From the NCBI GenBank assembly GCA_005885565.1, contig VAXK01000050.1:1-8044 (forward strand): DNA of 8,044 nucleotides, given 5' to 3'. The notes beneath the pieces are model-generated. The model ran no database searches, had not been told where the DNA came from, and saw only the letters and a program-made list of their open reading frames with translations. Of this stretch, positions 1-6,287 are shown in pieces. How positions within the stretch are numbered: the stretch's first letter is position 1; every line of letters begins with the position of its first letter. This DNA comes from Actinomycetota bacterium. Its GTDB lineage: Bacteria; Actinomycetota; Thermoleophilia; Gaiellales; Gaiellaceae. A program made the position numbers and the translations under genes.

Positions 1-1041
1 GTGCAGCAGCGACGCGAGCTTGAGCGTCGCGTACATGTCGTTCCCGTCGTTCGAGCACATGCCGTCGGTGCCGAGCGCGATGTTGACGCCGGCTCGGAGG
101 AGATCCGGGACCGGGCACACGCCGGAGCCGAGCTTCAGATTGGAGACGGGGTTGTGCACGACGGTGACGCCGCGCTCGCGGACGAGATCGATATCCGAGG
201 GTGTCAACCAGATCCCGTGCTCGAACGAGACGCGCGGCGAGAGGAAGCCGATGTCGTCGAGGTGCTCGGGCAGCGTCCGGCCGTACATCCGCGCGCCCGA
301 GAGCGCCTGCATGCGCGTCTCGAGGACGTGGATGTGGATCGCGAGATCGAGCTCGTCGGCGAGAGCCGCGGTCCCGGCGAGAAGCTCGTCCGTGCAGCGC
401 TGCGGACCGGACGGGGCCGGACAGATCGAGATTCCCTCGTCGGGCCGGTGGAAGCGCTCGACTGCGCGGCGCGTGAACGATTCCCACTCGGGCCACGCCG
501 GGGGCTTGTCGCGCTCGAGCCGCGCGATGAGCTGCGGGTCGACGAGAGCCTCGTCGAGGACGACCGTCTCGTGGTACGCGCGGTCGGCGATCGCGAGCGC
601 GATGAGCGCGCGCAGGCCGAGGTCGCGGTACGCGCGGACGACCGCGTCGAGCAGCTCCTCGGTGAAGCCCTGGAGCTCGTACAGGAAGTCGACGACGCAC
701 GTCGCTCCGGAGCGGAGCATCTCGATCCCGCCGATGAGGGTGCGGACGTAGACCTCGTCCGGCGACTGTGCCGGCGCTGCGAGCACCGGGTAGGAGAAGA
801 GCATCCACGGCTCGAGCGGCAGGTTGTCCCACATGCCGCGGAACCAGTTCTCGTTCGAGTGGCAGTGCGCGTTGACCGCACCGGGCACGACGGCGAGGCG
901 CGCGCAGTCGACGACCTCGTCGCCCTCGAGGCCGTCGCCGACGCCGACGATGCGCCCGCCCGACACGGCGACGTCGGCGCGGGAGAACCGTCCCGCGCCG
1001 ACGTCGACCAACCCGTTGCGGAGAAGGAGCTCCGCCGGCAC
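1..1041 (-). CDS. Amidohydrolase-family deaminase/hydrolase, COG0402 type (3' end cut by window edge)
   Basis: The first 347 residues of a metal-dependent amidohydrolase are present; the C-terminus lies beyond the left edge. The N-terminal beta domain (about residues 1-55) runs into the TIM-barrel signature NAHCHSN with H59 and H61. Later come IHIHVLET (H238 and E241), FEHG (H275), HNPVSNLKLGSG (296-307) and LGTDG (D326). This is the mononuclear metal site of the cytosine deaminase / guanine deaminase / TrzN-like branch, which deaminates or dechlorinates N-heterocycles. The GTG start shares its G with the TAG stop of the upstream symporter (TAGTG), and a GGGGG stretch at 1046-1050 could serve as ribosome binding site. 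The first internal ATG codes for residue 70, after the HxH motif, so GTG must be the start. Coupling to an NCS1 transporter suggests the imported compound is its substrate. Family assignment is firm; the exact substrate is unknown. Confidence 0.93.
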   Translation of the reverse strand, partial: MPAELLLRNGLVDVGAGRFSRADVAVSGGRIVGVGDGLEGDEVVDCARLAVVPGAVNAHCHSNENWFRGMWDNLPLEPWMLFSYPVLAAPAQSPDEVYVRTLIGGIEMLRSGATCVVDFLYELQGFTEELLDAVVRAYRDLGLRALIALAIADRAYHETVVLDEALVDPQLIARLERDKPPAWPEWESFTRRAVERFHRPDEGISICPAPSGPQRCTDELLAGTAALADELDLAIHIHVLETRMQALSGARMYGRTLPEHLDDIGFLSPRVSFEHGIWLTPSDIDLVRERGVTVVHNPVSNLKLGSGVCPVPDLLRAGVNIALGTDGMCSNDGNDMYATLKLASLLH

Positions 1042-2582
1042 TAGACCCCCGCAGGCGCGGGCACCACCCCGGTCGCGGGCTCCGCCGCGCTGGCGATGTC
1101 CACGATCGCGTCGCCGGGCGCGTTCGCCGCCAGCGCAGGCTTGCTGAAGCCGAGCAGCTGCTTTGCGTTCGCCGCCGACCGGACGAGTGCGACGAGGGCG
1201 ACGTACCCGAAGCCCGCGATCAGCCAGGCCTCGAGCGGCACCGGCCCCCACGAGTTCGGCGGCGCCGCCTCGAGCCAGCCGTGCGGCCAGCTCGCAGTCC
1301 CGGTCACGCCGAAGAAGACGGCGCCGAGTAGCGCGATCACCGCCGGCAGGTTGATCCTTCCCGTCTCCTCCCAGCGCGGTACGCGGTCGAGCGGCCGCGA
1401 GATGCGGAACAGCCGCGGCAGCGCGAAGTGGTCGACGGCCATGATCACCGTCGCCGAGGGCACCGTGATCGCCAGGAAGGTCGCGACCTTGAACCAGCCG
1501 TTCAGGAAGTGGAAGTTCACGAGGTCGGCCGCGATCACGCCGCCGCCCGCGACGAGCAGGCACGTGTACGGCCGCCGCCACCAGCGCCAGCCGCCGAGCA
1601 GGTTCTGGCCGGCGTTCACCGACTCGTAGTAGTTCCCGTCGTTGATCGCGAACTGGCTGATCGTGGCGATGATCCACGCGAGCCAGAAGGCGCCGAAGAG
1701 CGAGTAGTGGACGGTGTAGCGGAAGATCGCCGCGGGATCGCTCGACTTGCTCAGGTCGGCCATCATCCAGCCAGCCATCGTGAAGAGCACGAACCACAGC
1801 GCGGCGAACACGTAGGTCGGCACGGGCCACGTGAAGCGCGGCTTGCCGTAGCGCCAGAAGTCCGGCTCGTTCCCCCACATGGAGAAGCCGATCACGGCGC
1901 TCACCGCCACCCAGAGCGGAAGGCCGGAGCCCTGCGGCGTTCCTCCGAGCTTCCCGCCGTCCGAGACGAAGACTTTGAGCACGAGGTAGACGCACCAGAG
2001 GATCAGGATCGGCGTGACGAGGTAGCGCGCGAACACGCTGATCCCGGTGAACCCGAGCAGGTTGTTCAAGATCATCACGCCGGCGAAGAGCAGCGTCAGC
2101 GTGAAGATGTGGCCCCAGCCGTAGAAGCCGTCCCAGAGCGTCACGAGCAGGTTCGCCTGGAACGCGACCCAGCCGAGCGGCGCAATCAGGACGAAGAGCG
2201 AGACGATCACCGAGCCGGCCGACCCGAAGACCGAGCGCGTCAGCAACGCGTGCGTCTGCCCTGTCCGCGATCCGAGGTAGGAGCCGACGAGCGCGTACGC
2301 GACGTAGAGGCCGTAGCCGAGCAGCGTGATCCCGACGGTGGACGCGAGGCTATGGCCGCCGTCGTGGATCTCGAAGCCGAGGAACATGTACGAGAAGCCG
2401 GCGACGAACGTCGTCCAGAGACCCATGAAGTGCCACATGGGCCGCCGGCGGTTGAGCGGGACGATGCCGGTGTCGCTCGTCGAGTAGTCGTGCCGGATCG
2501 ACTCGTCGAGCGTCTCTCGCTCGAAGGCGAGGTCCTCGCGGAGCTCGGGCAGGTCGTGGGCGATCTCTTCGCGCGGATTCAT
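1041..2582 (-). CDS. NCS1-family nucleobase/hydantoin:cation symporter
   Basis: A 513-residue integral membrane protein with a hydrophilic N-terminus of about 50 residues followed by about 11-12 hydrophobic segments, a normal size for NCS1 (purine/cytosine/uracil/allantoin/hydantoin permeases). Family marks include GNEPDFWRYGKP at 237-248 (after a TM6-like segment carrying W236) and GWVAFQAN around 137-144, where W138 and Q142 have the same W-x3-Q spacing as the Trp117/Gln121 substrate pair of the hydantoin transporter Mhp1. An Asn-rich segment (N314, N317, N323, N327) lies near where Mhp1 has its TM8 substrate asparagine. The ATG is preceded by AGGAGG at 2587-2592 with a 4-nt gap, which fixes the start. 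It is co-transcribed with the downstream amidohydrolase (one-base overlap) and has a candidate promoter at 2617-2646. The substrate is probably a nucleobase, hydantoin or related cyclic ureide; the residues do not settle which. Confidence 0.93.
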   Translation of the reverse strand: MNPREEIAHDLPELREDLAFERETLDESIRHDYSTSDTGIVPLNRRRPMWHFMGLWTTFVAGFSYMFLGFEIHDGGHSLASTVGITLLGYGLYVAYALVGSYLGSRTGQTHALLTRSVFGSAGSVIVSLFVLIAPLGWVAFQANLLVTLWDGFYGWGHIFTLTLLFAGVMILNNLLGFTGISVFARYLVTPILILWCVYLVLKVFVSDGGKLGGTPQGSGLPLWVAVSAVIGFSMWGNEPDFWRYGKPRFTWPVPTYVFAALWFVLFTMAGWMMADLSKSSDPAAIFRYTVHYSLFGAFWLAWIIATISQFAINDGNYYESVNAGQNLLGGWRWWRRPYTCLLVAGGGVIAADLVNFHFLNGWFKVATFLAITVPSATVIMAVDHFALPRLFRISRPLDRVPRWEETGRINLPAVIALLGAVFFGVTGTASWPHGWLEAAPPNSWGPVPLEAWLIAGFGYVALVALVRSAANAKQLLGFSKPALAANAPGDAIVDIASAAEPATGVVPAPAGV

Positions 2583-2616
2583 GCGGCCTCCTGCGTTCGC
2601 TGTGACCCGTCGGGCG

Positions 2617-2646
2617 AGTCTACGAGGCTCACGCCGGAGCGTTCAA
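2617..2646 (-). promoter_or_regulatory. Candidate promoter of the NCS1-amidohydrolase operon
   Basis: Read on the minus strand, TTGAAC (2641-2646) is followed after 18 bases by TAGACT (2617-2622). Each hexamer matches the sigma70-type consensus at 4 of 6 positions, including the TAnnnT pattern common in Actinobacteria. Transcription would start near 2610, leaving a leader of about 28 nt that contains the AGGAGG ribosome binding site. Found by eye; short motifs like this can occur by chance. Confidence 0.4.
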
Positions 2647-2655
2647 CCGCTTGAA
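2642..2655. promoter_or_regulatory. Candidate operator dyad TTCAA-N4-TTGAA
   Basis: TTCAACCGCTTGAA is a perfect inverted repeat with 5-bp arms and a 4-bp centre. It overlaps the proposed -35 hexamer of the NCS1 operon and reaches the first base of the ATG of the divergent small membrane protein gene. That position would let one bound regulator affect both genes. No regulator gene is in the window, so the function is inferred from position and symmetry only. Confidence 0.3.
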
Positions 2656-3143
2656 TGAGAGGTATGGACGTTCGGCTCCAGCGGTGGCTGTACGCCGCGG
2701 CCGCCTACAACGCCGTCTGGGGCACGGCGGTCGTCGTCTTCGCCGGCCCCGTCGCGTGGAAGTGCGTCGGGATGATGGTCGCCTGCTACGCCCCGGGCTA
2801 CTGGTGTGCGGCGCGGCGGCCGCTGCCCGAGATCGTCGCGGTCGGCCTGCTCGGCAAGATCCTCGGCCCGGTCGGCTTCGCGTGGGCCGCATCGACGGGC
2901 CGGTTGCCACTTCAGTTCGGCTTCGTGATCCTCTTCAACGACGCGCTCTGGTGGCCGGCCTTCGTCGCCTACCTGTGGGCGTGCGCCGCGGCCGGTCGCA
3001 GCTCGTCGCCGAAGCGGGCGCGCTCGACGAACTGGCCGATCCCAGGCCGCGCGACGACTTCGTCCCCCTCGACGAGCACGCTCCCGCGCAGCAGCACGAG
3101 CTCTGGCGAGCCCGTCACCTCGGTGCCCTCGAAGAGGTTGTAG
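2655..3143 (+). CDS. Small four-helix membrane protein, uncharacterised, with antisense-overlapping tail
   Basis: A 162-residue reading frame whose first 113 residues are clearly protein-like. There are about four hydrophobic segments (near 12-31, 35-52, 58-79 and 86-112) with recurrent-looking motifs YNAVWG (18-23), a C37-V-G-M core, LLGKILGPVGF (65-75) and NDALWWPAF (95-103). The pattern resembles small hypothetical membrane proteins of about 110-130 residues seen in many bacteria; no function is known to me. It is divergent from the NCS1 gene and convergent with the hydantoinase gene. From residue 105 it overlaps the hydantoinase coding region by 175 bp, so the Ser/Thr/Pro/Arg-rich tail (114-162) is an antisense reading of that gene. 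The start is uncertain: ATG at 2655 or ATG at 2664. GGAG at 2637-2640 is 14 nt from the first ATG, and AGAGG lies almost against the second. Confidence 0.75.
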   Translation: MRGMDVRLQRWLYAAAAYNAVWGTAVVVFAGPVAWKCVGMMVACYAPGYWCAARRPLPEIVAVGLLGKILGPVGFAWAASTGRLPLQFGFVILFNDALWWPAFVAYLWACAAAGRSSSPKRARSTNWPIPGRATTSSPSTSTLPRSSTSSGEPVTSVPSKRL

Positions 3144-4384
3144 TCCACCTTCGAGTGATGGGCGGCGGCCGTGATCGTGTGCCGCTTCTCGGGGTCGAAG
3201 ACGACGATGTCCGCGTCCGAGCCGACCGCGATCGTGCCCTTGCGCGGATACAGGCCGAAGAGCTTCGCCGGGTTCGTGCACAGGAGCTCGACCATGCGGT
3301 TCATGCTGATCCGGCCGGCGCGGACGCCGAACTCGTGGATCATGTGCAGCCGGTTCTCGAGGCCCGGCCCGCCGTTCGGGATCTTCGAGAAGTCGTCGCG
3401 CCCGAGCGTCTTCTGGCCGTCCCAGAGGAACGCGCAATGGTCGGTCGAGATCACGCTCAGCGTGTCCGTCCGCACCGCGTTCCACAGCACGCCCTGGTTC
3501 GCCTTCGCGCGCGGCGGCGGCGTGTAGACGTACTTCGCACCCTCGAAGTCCGGCCGCTCGAGGAAGGTCTCGTCGACGAAGAAGTACTGCGTGCACGTCT
3601 CGCCGTGCACGTTCCAGCCCTTCTCGCGGGCGAGCTGGATCGGCTCGACTGACTCGGCGCACGAGACGTGGACGACGTAGAGGGCACAGCCGGCGACGCG
3701 CGCGAGCTGGATGGCGCGGTTCGTCGCCTCGCCCTCCGTCTCCGGTGGACGTGTCCGCGCGTGCCAGACCGGGTCGGTCTTCCCCTCCGAGAGCGCCTTC
3801 TTGACGAGCACGTCGATGGCGTCGCCGTTCTCGGCGTGCACCATCACCAGCGCGCCCGTCTCCGCCGCGACCTCCATCGTCCGGAAGAGCGTCTCGTCGT
3901 CGACCATGAGCGCGCCCTTGTAGGCCATGAAGAGCTTGTAGGAGGTGATCCCCTGGTCGGGCAGGCCGGCCAGCTCCTCCAGCGAGCCGCCCTCCTTCAG
4001 GTCGGTGACGGCCATGTGGTAGCCCATGTCGATGACCTGCTTGCCGTTCGCCTTGCCGCGCCACTCCTCGAGCGCCTCGGCGAAGGTGGCGCCCTTCGGC
4101 TGGATGACGAAGTCGACGTGGCAGGTCGTCCCGCCGGCCGCGGCCGCCGTCTGGCCCGACTCGACGTCGTCGATCGTGACCGTGCCCCCGAAGGGCATGT
4201 CGAGGTGCGTGTGCGGGTCGACGCAGCCCGGGAACAGGTACTTCCCGGACGCGTCGACGACGCGGTCGGCCTGGACGTCGAGCGACTCGCCGATCAGGGA
4301 GATCCGCTCGCCTTCGACGTAGACGTCGGCGACGTAGTCGTCGGCGGCGGTGACGACTCGGCCGCCTTTGATCAGAACGGACAT
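2969..4384 (-). CDS. hydA: D-hydantoinase / dihydropyrimidinase
   Basis: A 471-residue cytosolic cyclic amidohydrolase that opens dihydropyrimidine or 5-substituted hydantoin rings to N-carbamoyl amino acids. It is full length for the family. All six metal ligands sit at the numbering familiar from characterised D-hydantoinases: H58 and H60 (DPHTHLD), K150 (the lysine that becomes carboxylated, in SYKLFMAY), H183, H239 and D315 (STDH). Y155 and N337 match the substrate-contacting residues, and HHSKVDYNLFEG near the C-terminus is typical. The ATG at 4384 is chosen over an upstream in-frame start at 4462 because the family begins at this beta strand (MSVLIKGGRVV) and a purine-rich AGGGGGAAGG lies at 4388-4397. 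Its neighbours are two importers and another amidohydrolase, but no N-carbamoyl amidohydrolase is visible. Pyrimidine catabolism and hydantoin use are both possible. Confidence 0.95.
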   Translation of the reverse strand: MSVLIKGGRVVTAADDYVADVYVEGERISLIGESLDVQADRVVDASGKYLFPGCVDPHTHLDMPFGGTVTIDDVESGQTAAAAGGTTCHVDFVIQPKGATFAEALEEWRGKANGKQVIDMGYHMAVTDLKEGGSLEELAGLPDQGITSYKLFMAYKGALMVDDETLFRTMEVAAETGALVMVHAENGDAIDVLVKKALSEGKTDPVWHARTRPPETEGEATNRAIQLARVAGCALYVVHVSCAESVEPIQLAREKGWNVHGETCTQYFFVDETFLERPDFEGAKYVYTPPPRAKANQGVLWNAVRTDTLSVISTDHCAFLWDGQKTLGRDDFSKIPNGGPGLENRLHMIHEFGVRAGRISMNRMVELLCTNPAKLFGLYPRKGTIAVGSDADIVVFDPEKRHTITAAAHHSKVDYNLFEGTEVTGSPELVLLRGSVLVEGDEVVARPGIGQFVERARFGDELRPAAAHAHR

Positions 4385-4403
4385 GGCCCTTCCCCCTTTT
4401 TCG

Positions 4404-4420
4404 AGCCGTGGTGTACGGCT
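4404..4420 (-). other. Small hairpin in the hydantoinase leader
   Basis: AGCCGT (4404-4409) and ACGGCT (4415-4420) form a 6-bp stem with a 5-nt loop, just upstream of the purine-rich ribosome binding site of the hydantoinase gene. It could modulate translation or be chance in GC-rich DNA. No riboswitch architecture was recognised around it. Confidence 0.25.
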
Positions 4421-4430
4421 GACTCTAGAA

Positions 4431-4464
4431 CGGTGAGCGCCGCTCTTGCGAGCGGCGCTCACCG
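4431..4464. repeat. Perfect 15-bp inverted repeat with TTGC loop
   Basis: CGGTGAGCGCCGCTC (4431-4445) and its exact reverse complement (4450-4464) flank a 4-nt loop, giving a very stable hairpin on either strand. It lies 47 bp upstream of the hydantoinase start, inside or just above that gene's leader, at the boundary where GC content falls toward the secreted-protein gene. Neither side has a clear T-tract, so a classical intrinsic terminator is not demonstrated. It could be a T-less actinobacterial terminator, an attenuator in the hydantoinase leader, or a boundary element. I saw no clear hydantoinase promoter on the minus strand between this repeat and about 4620. Confidence 0.6.
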
Positions 4465-4592
4465 GACGGAGCGCGGACCGTCAGCAGAAATGGTTCGTTC
4501 GGCGGGTCCCTACTACCCGTCCGGCCCTCGATACCGCCTACCAGCCCGGCATCGCACTCGCGGGCGAAGCACACCTGACGATCCCTCGTGTC

Positions 4593-4614
4593 CGATTGAC
4601 CGAGTTCGATTGAC
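4593..4614 (+). repeat. Short direct repeat CGATTGAC x2 at the promoter
   Basis: CGATTGAC occurs at 4593-4600 and again at 4607-4614, a 14-bp period. The second copy overlaps the TTGACA -35 element of the gene starting at 4677. It could be a tandem regulator site or a duplicated -35 element; only the repetition itself is certain. Confidence 0.3.
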
Positions 4615-4638
4615 AGACATTGGCGCGGAGCGTAGCTT
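4610..4638 (+). promoter_or_regulatory. Candidate sigma70-type promoter of the secreted protein gene
   Basis: A consensus TTGACA (4610-4615) is followed after exactly 17 bases by TAGCTT (4633-4638), which fits the TAnnnT form of actinobacterial -10 elements. Transcription would begin near 4645, giving a leader of about 30 nt that includes GGGAGG at 4662-4667. This also argues against the earlier in-frame TTG at 4620 as a start codon. The rest of the gene-free stretch 4465-4609 shows nothing else I can support. Confidence 0.55.
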
Positions 4639-4661
4639 CTTACGTGCCACAGTCCGGCCGA

Positions 4662-4667
4662 GGGAGG
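4662..4667 (+). promoter_or_regulatory. Ribosome binding site that decides the start at 4677
   Basis: GGGAGG lies 9 nt before the ATG at 4677. The upstream in-frame TTG (4620) would fall inside the promoter and has no such site, so the ATG is preferred. Confidence 0.6.
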
Positions 4668-4676
4668 CACGATCCT

Positions 4677-5750
4677 ATGGTGCGTAGCTTCGAAACGAGC
4701 CGTCCGTCGTTCGCCCGTCATACGAGCCCATCTGGTAGTTGGCGGCGCATCGTGTACGCGCTCACCGCTCTTGGAATATTCGTAGTCCCAGCGCTGCTAG
4801 CGTCGCCAGGTGCCGCTCGCGTAAGGGACGTAACTCCCTTCCCTCCTGGCGATTACACGTATCAGCAGGCCCAGAGGCTTGGGATGGCTGTTGCCAATGA
4901 TCTCGCGCCGCCGAAGGGCATGCAAATCTGCCCGCCAGCAACCCCTTCCAAGGCTGCACTAACCGACAATTCGCCTATCCCGGCCGACGATGCGCCGGTC
5001 TGCTTCTCCAATCCTGCAGACGTCGCACGAGACGTGATCTCGGTGCCATCCCCGTCTACGCCCCCGTTTCGGGAGTTAGCACCCTCCATTTTTGGGTATA
5101 GGTACGGCGGCTCCCAGAACGAATCCTTCTCATGGATTGGTGGCTCAAATCTCGCCGAAGTAAGCAATCCATCTATCTGTCATTCTGGCTGTGCGCATGC
5201 TCAGCATTTCTACAGCCGTATTGGCACCGGAACATCAGCCAATAACAATATTCAGACCGGTTGGGTTGAGGATAATCACTCCCCAAATACGGGCGATACT
5301 CGCCAGGTGCTAACGGTTACCAGCCAAAACGGCGTTGAGGCTCCTGTCCTACACCCTAGCTGGACGCTTGCCGATGGTGGGTCGTACGCATTCCGCAATG
5401 AACAGTGTGGCAGTCCCGGAACAGATGTAGTTTGCATGGAAATCTGGAACGGCAGCGCTTGGGCTGTGCTCCGGCAGTGGAGTGGCGTCATGCGATGCCA
5501 GAACCTCGATGGCTCTGGCCATTGCTACGTCCATTTTTGGGATGAAGCGTTCGTTGACGACGATGCAAGTTGGTTCAATATCAACGGCGGGAGTGACGGA
5601 CTGCGGATGCAAAATATCAAGGCAGAGGCCTCAACCGGGTCTTGGCCTTTGTTGACCTCGGGTGGATGGTCGGAGCAGTCGCCGTATAGCATCTGCAGGA
5701 TCTTCGCGTACTATCACTTCACCTTCTTCCGAGGAACGCCGTCATGCTGA
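4677..5750 (+). CDS. Secreted cysteine-rich protein of unknown function
   Basis: A 357-residue protein I do not recognise. A basic N-terminus ending in WRR (22-24) precedes a hydrophobic core at 25-42 and a likely signal peptidase I site near SPGAA (43-47), so it is probably exported by Sec. The mature part has ten cysteines (85, 109, 168, 172, 244, 253, 274, 283, 340 and the last residue, 357), an even number that suggests five disulfides. It is rich in Trp, Asn, Ser, Gly and aromatic residues, with motifs such as IQTGWVED (192-199) and C-YVHFWDE (283-290). That composition suggests an extracellular beta-sandwich or lectin-like fold, an inference only; no catalytic motif is evident. It is preceded by its own promoter and ribosome binding site and followed after 75 bp by a lipoprotein gene on the same strand. 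The low GC suggests transfer. Confidence 0.8.
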   Translation: MVRSFETSRPSFARHTSPSGSWRRIVYALTALGIFVVPALLASPGAARVRDVTPFPPGDYTYQQAQRLGMAVANDLAPPKGMQICPPATPSKAALTDNSPIPADDAPVCFSNPADVARDVISVPSPSTPPFRELAPSIFGYRYGGSQNESFSWIGGSNLAEVSNPSICHSGCAHAQHFYSRIGTGTSANNNIQTGWVEDNHSPNTGDTRQVLTVTSQNGVEAPVLHPSWTLADGGSYAFRNEQCGSPGTDVVCMEIWNGSAWAVLRQWSGVMRCQNLDGSGHCYVHFWDEAFVDDDASWFNINGGSDGLRMQNIKAEASTGSWPLLTSGGWSEQSPYSICRIFAYYHFTFFRGTPSC

Positions 5751-5808
5751 GGAGTATCGGGCACTCGACCGACGAGGAGCGAATCGGTGGCGCGTGGGCG
5801 TCTCGGTT

Positions 5809-5825
5809 AGGAGCATAATTGTGGC
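5809..5825 (+). promoter_or_regulatory. Ambiguous initiation region of the lipoprotein gene
   Basis: AGGAG (5809-5813) is 12 nt before the GTG at 5826, a long gap. The same stretch contains CATAAT (5814-5819), a 5/6 match to a -10 element placed 6 nt before that GTG, which is the geometry of a leaderless transcript. No good -35 was seen. A second GTG at 5821 has better spacing (7 nt) but opens only a ten-codon frame ending at 5853. Confidence 0.35.
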
Positions 5826-6242
5826 GTGGCCCGTGCGGGGGGCGCGCCCGTAAGTAAAGGCAAGCACCTCATTGGCACAGCGGCGATCGCGGCTGCGTCA
5901 GCCCTGACAGGCTGCGGCGGGGCATCATGGCCGCCGAAAGGGAGCCCCGTAGAGGTCGTCGTGACGCCTGTTCGGCAGAAGGGGTTCTTTGGTCCGGAGG
6001 GCCCCGTCGCAACGGCCTTGCGAGTCCGCATGATTAATGGCGGCACGCGCTGGAGAAGAGTTGCAAACGCGATTCCCTCGCCTTTGCCGAAACCGCTTGA
6101 CCAAGGCCGATGTAACTCGGGAGTCGATGTCGTGATCGTGCTCTCGTCTGGGAAGTCGGTTACTTACGGGCCGTGTCGAGTTCCGCATGGAATCTCCCCC
6201 GTTGAGAAGGTGATGATTGCGCAGGCCGCGCATCGTACGTAA
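5826..6242 (+). CDS. Small putative lipoprotein, unknown function
   Basis: A 138-residue protein starting at GTG. A short basic stretch (SKGKH, 10-14), a hydrophobic segment (15-26) and the lipobox LTGC ending at C30 indicate a lipoprotein signal peptide, so the protein would be anchored on the outer face of the membrane. The mature part is about 109 residues. It has two further cysteines (C96 and C117) that could pair, and a C-terminal half with VDVVIVLSSGKSVTYGPC, which resembles small uncharacterised exported proteins of high-GC Actinobacteria; I cannot name a family. Composition is closer to the low-GC upstream gene than to the flanking operons. It may share transcription with the secreted protein gene 75 bp upstream or use a leaderless start. 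It converges on the substrate-binding protein gene. Confidence 0.7.
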   Translation: MARAGGAPVSKGKHLIGTAAIAAASALTGCGGASWPPKGSPVEVVVTPVRQKGFFGPEGPVATALRVRMINGGTRWRRVANAIPSPLPKPLDQGRCNSGVDVVIVLSSGKSVTYGPCRVPHGISPVEKVMIAQAAHRT

Positions 6243-6287
6243 AGGTCAGGCCGACGAATAAAACCCTCAATCGATAATGCGCGACAT

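Larger units (their letters stand above)
4640..6287. other. Low-GC block between ABC transporter and hydantoinase genes
   Basis: Base composition changes sharply here. Counted by hand, the 60 bases from 5221 are 45% GC, against 75% for the 60 bases from 2761. Codons in the two plus-strand genes use A/T third positions freely, unlike all neighbours. The genes also run opposite to the surrounding minus-strand array. This fits horizontally acquired or otherwise atypical DNA. No integrase, transposase, tRNA or flanking direct repeats were recognised, so a mobile-element mechanism is not shown. Confidence 0.6.

Noticed and set aside
1..1044. Long plus-strand open frame of 347 codons
   Set aside because: It is the antisense of the amidohydrolase gene; its translation is Arg/Glu/Asp/Val-rich with no domain, a usual shadow in GC-rich DNA, while the minus frame has the full metal-site motifs.
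1428..2654. 408-codon plus-strand open frame
   Set aside because: Antisense of the NCS1 symporter gene; charged, repetitive composition with no fold-like pattern.
2643..4064. 473-codon minus-strand open frame overlapping the hydantoinase
   Set aside because: A different frame on the same strand as the hydantoinase; its sequence is Arg/Gly/Ala-rich noise, whereas the chosen frame carries every catalytic residue.
4385..4462. Upstream in-frame start of the hydantoinase at 4462
   Set aside because: It adds 26 residues with no family match that run through the perfect hairpin, whereas the ATG at 4384 has a good ribosome binding site and matches the usual N-terminus.
4465..4609. Possible tRNA fragment or attachment site next to the low-GC block
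   Set aside because: No T-arm, anticodon stem or CCA-end pattern could be folded by eye, and no matching direct repeat was found near 6250-6330.
3668..4687. 339-codon plus-strand open frame crossing the hydantoinase start region
   Set aside because: Mostly antisense to the hydantoinase; no domain, and it runs through the promoter and ribosome binding site of the gene at 4677.
5744..5818. 24-codon frame (ATG at 5744) overlapping the stop of the secreted protein as ATGCTGA
   Set aside because: The overlap looks like translational coupling, but the peptide has no recognisable feature and nothing else supports it; could be tested by ribosome profiling.
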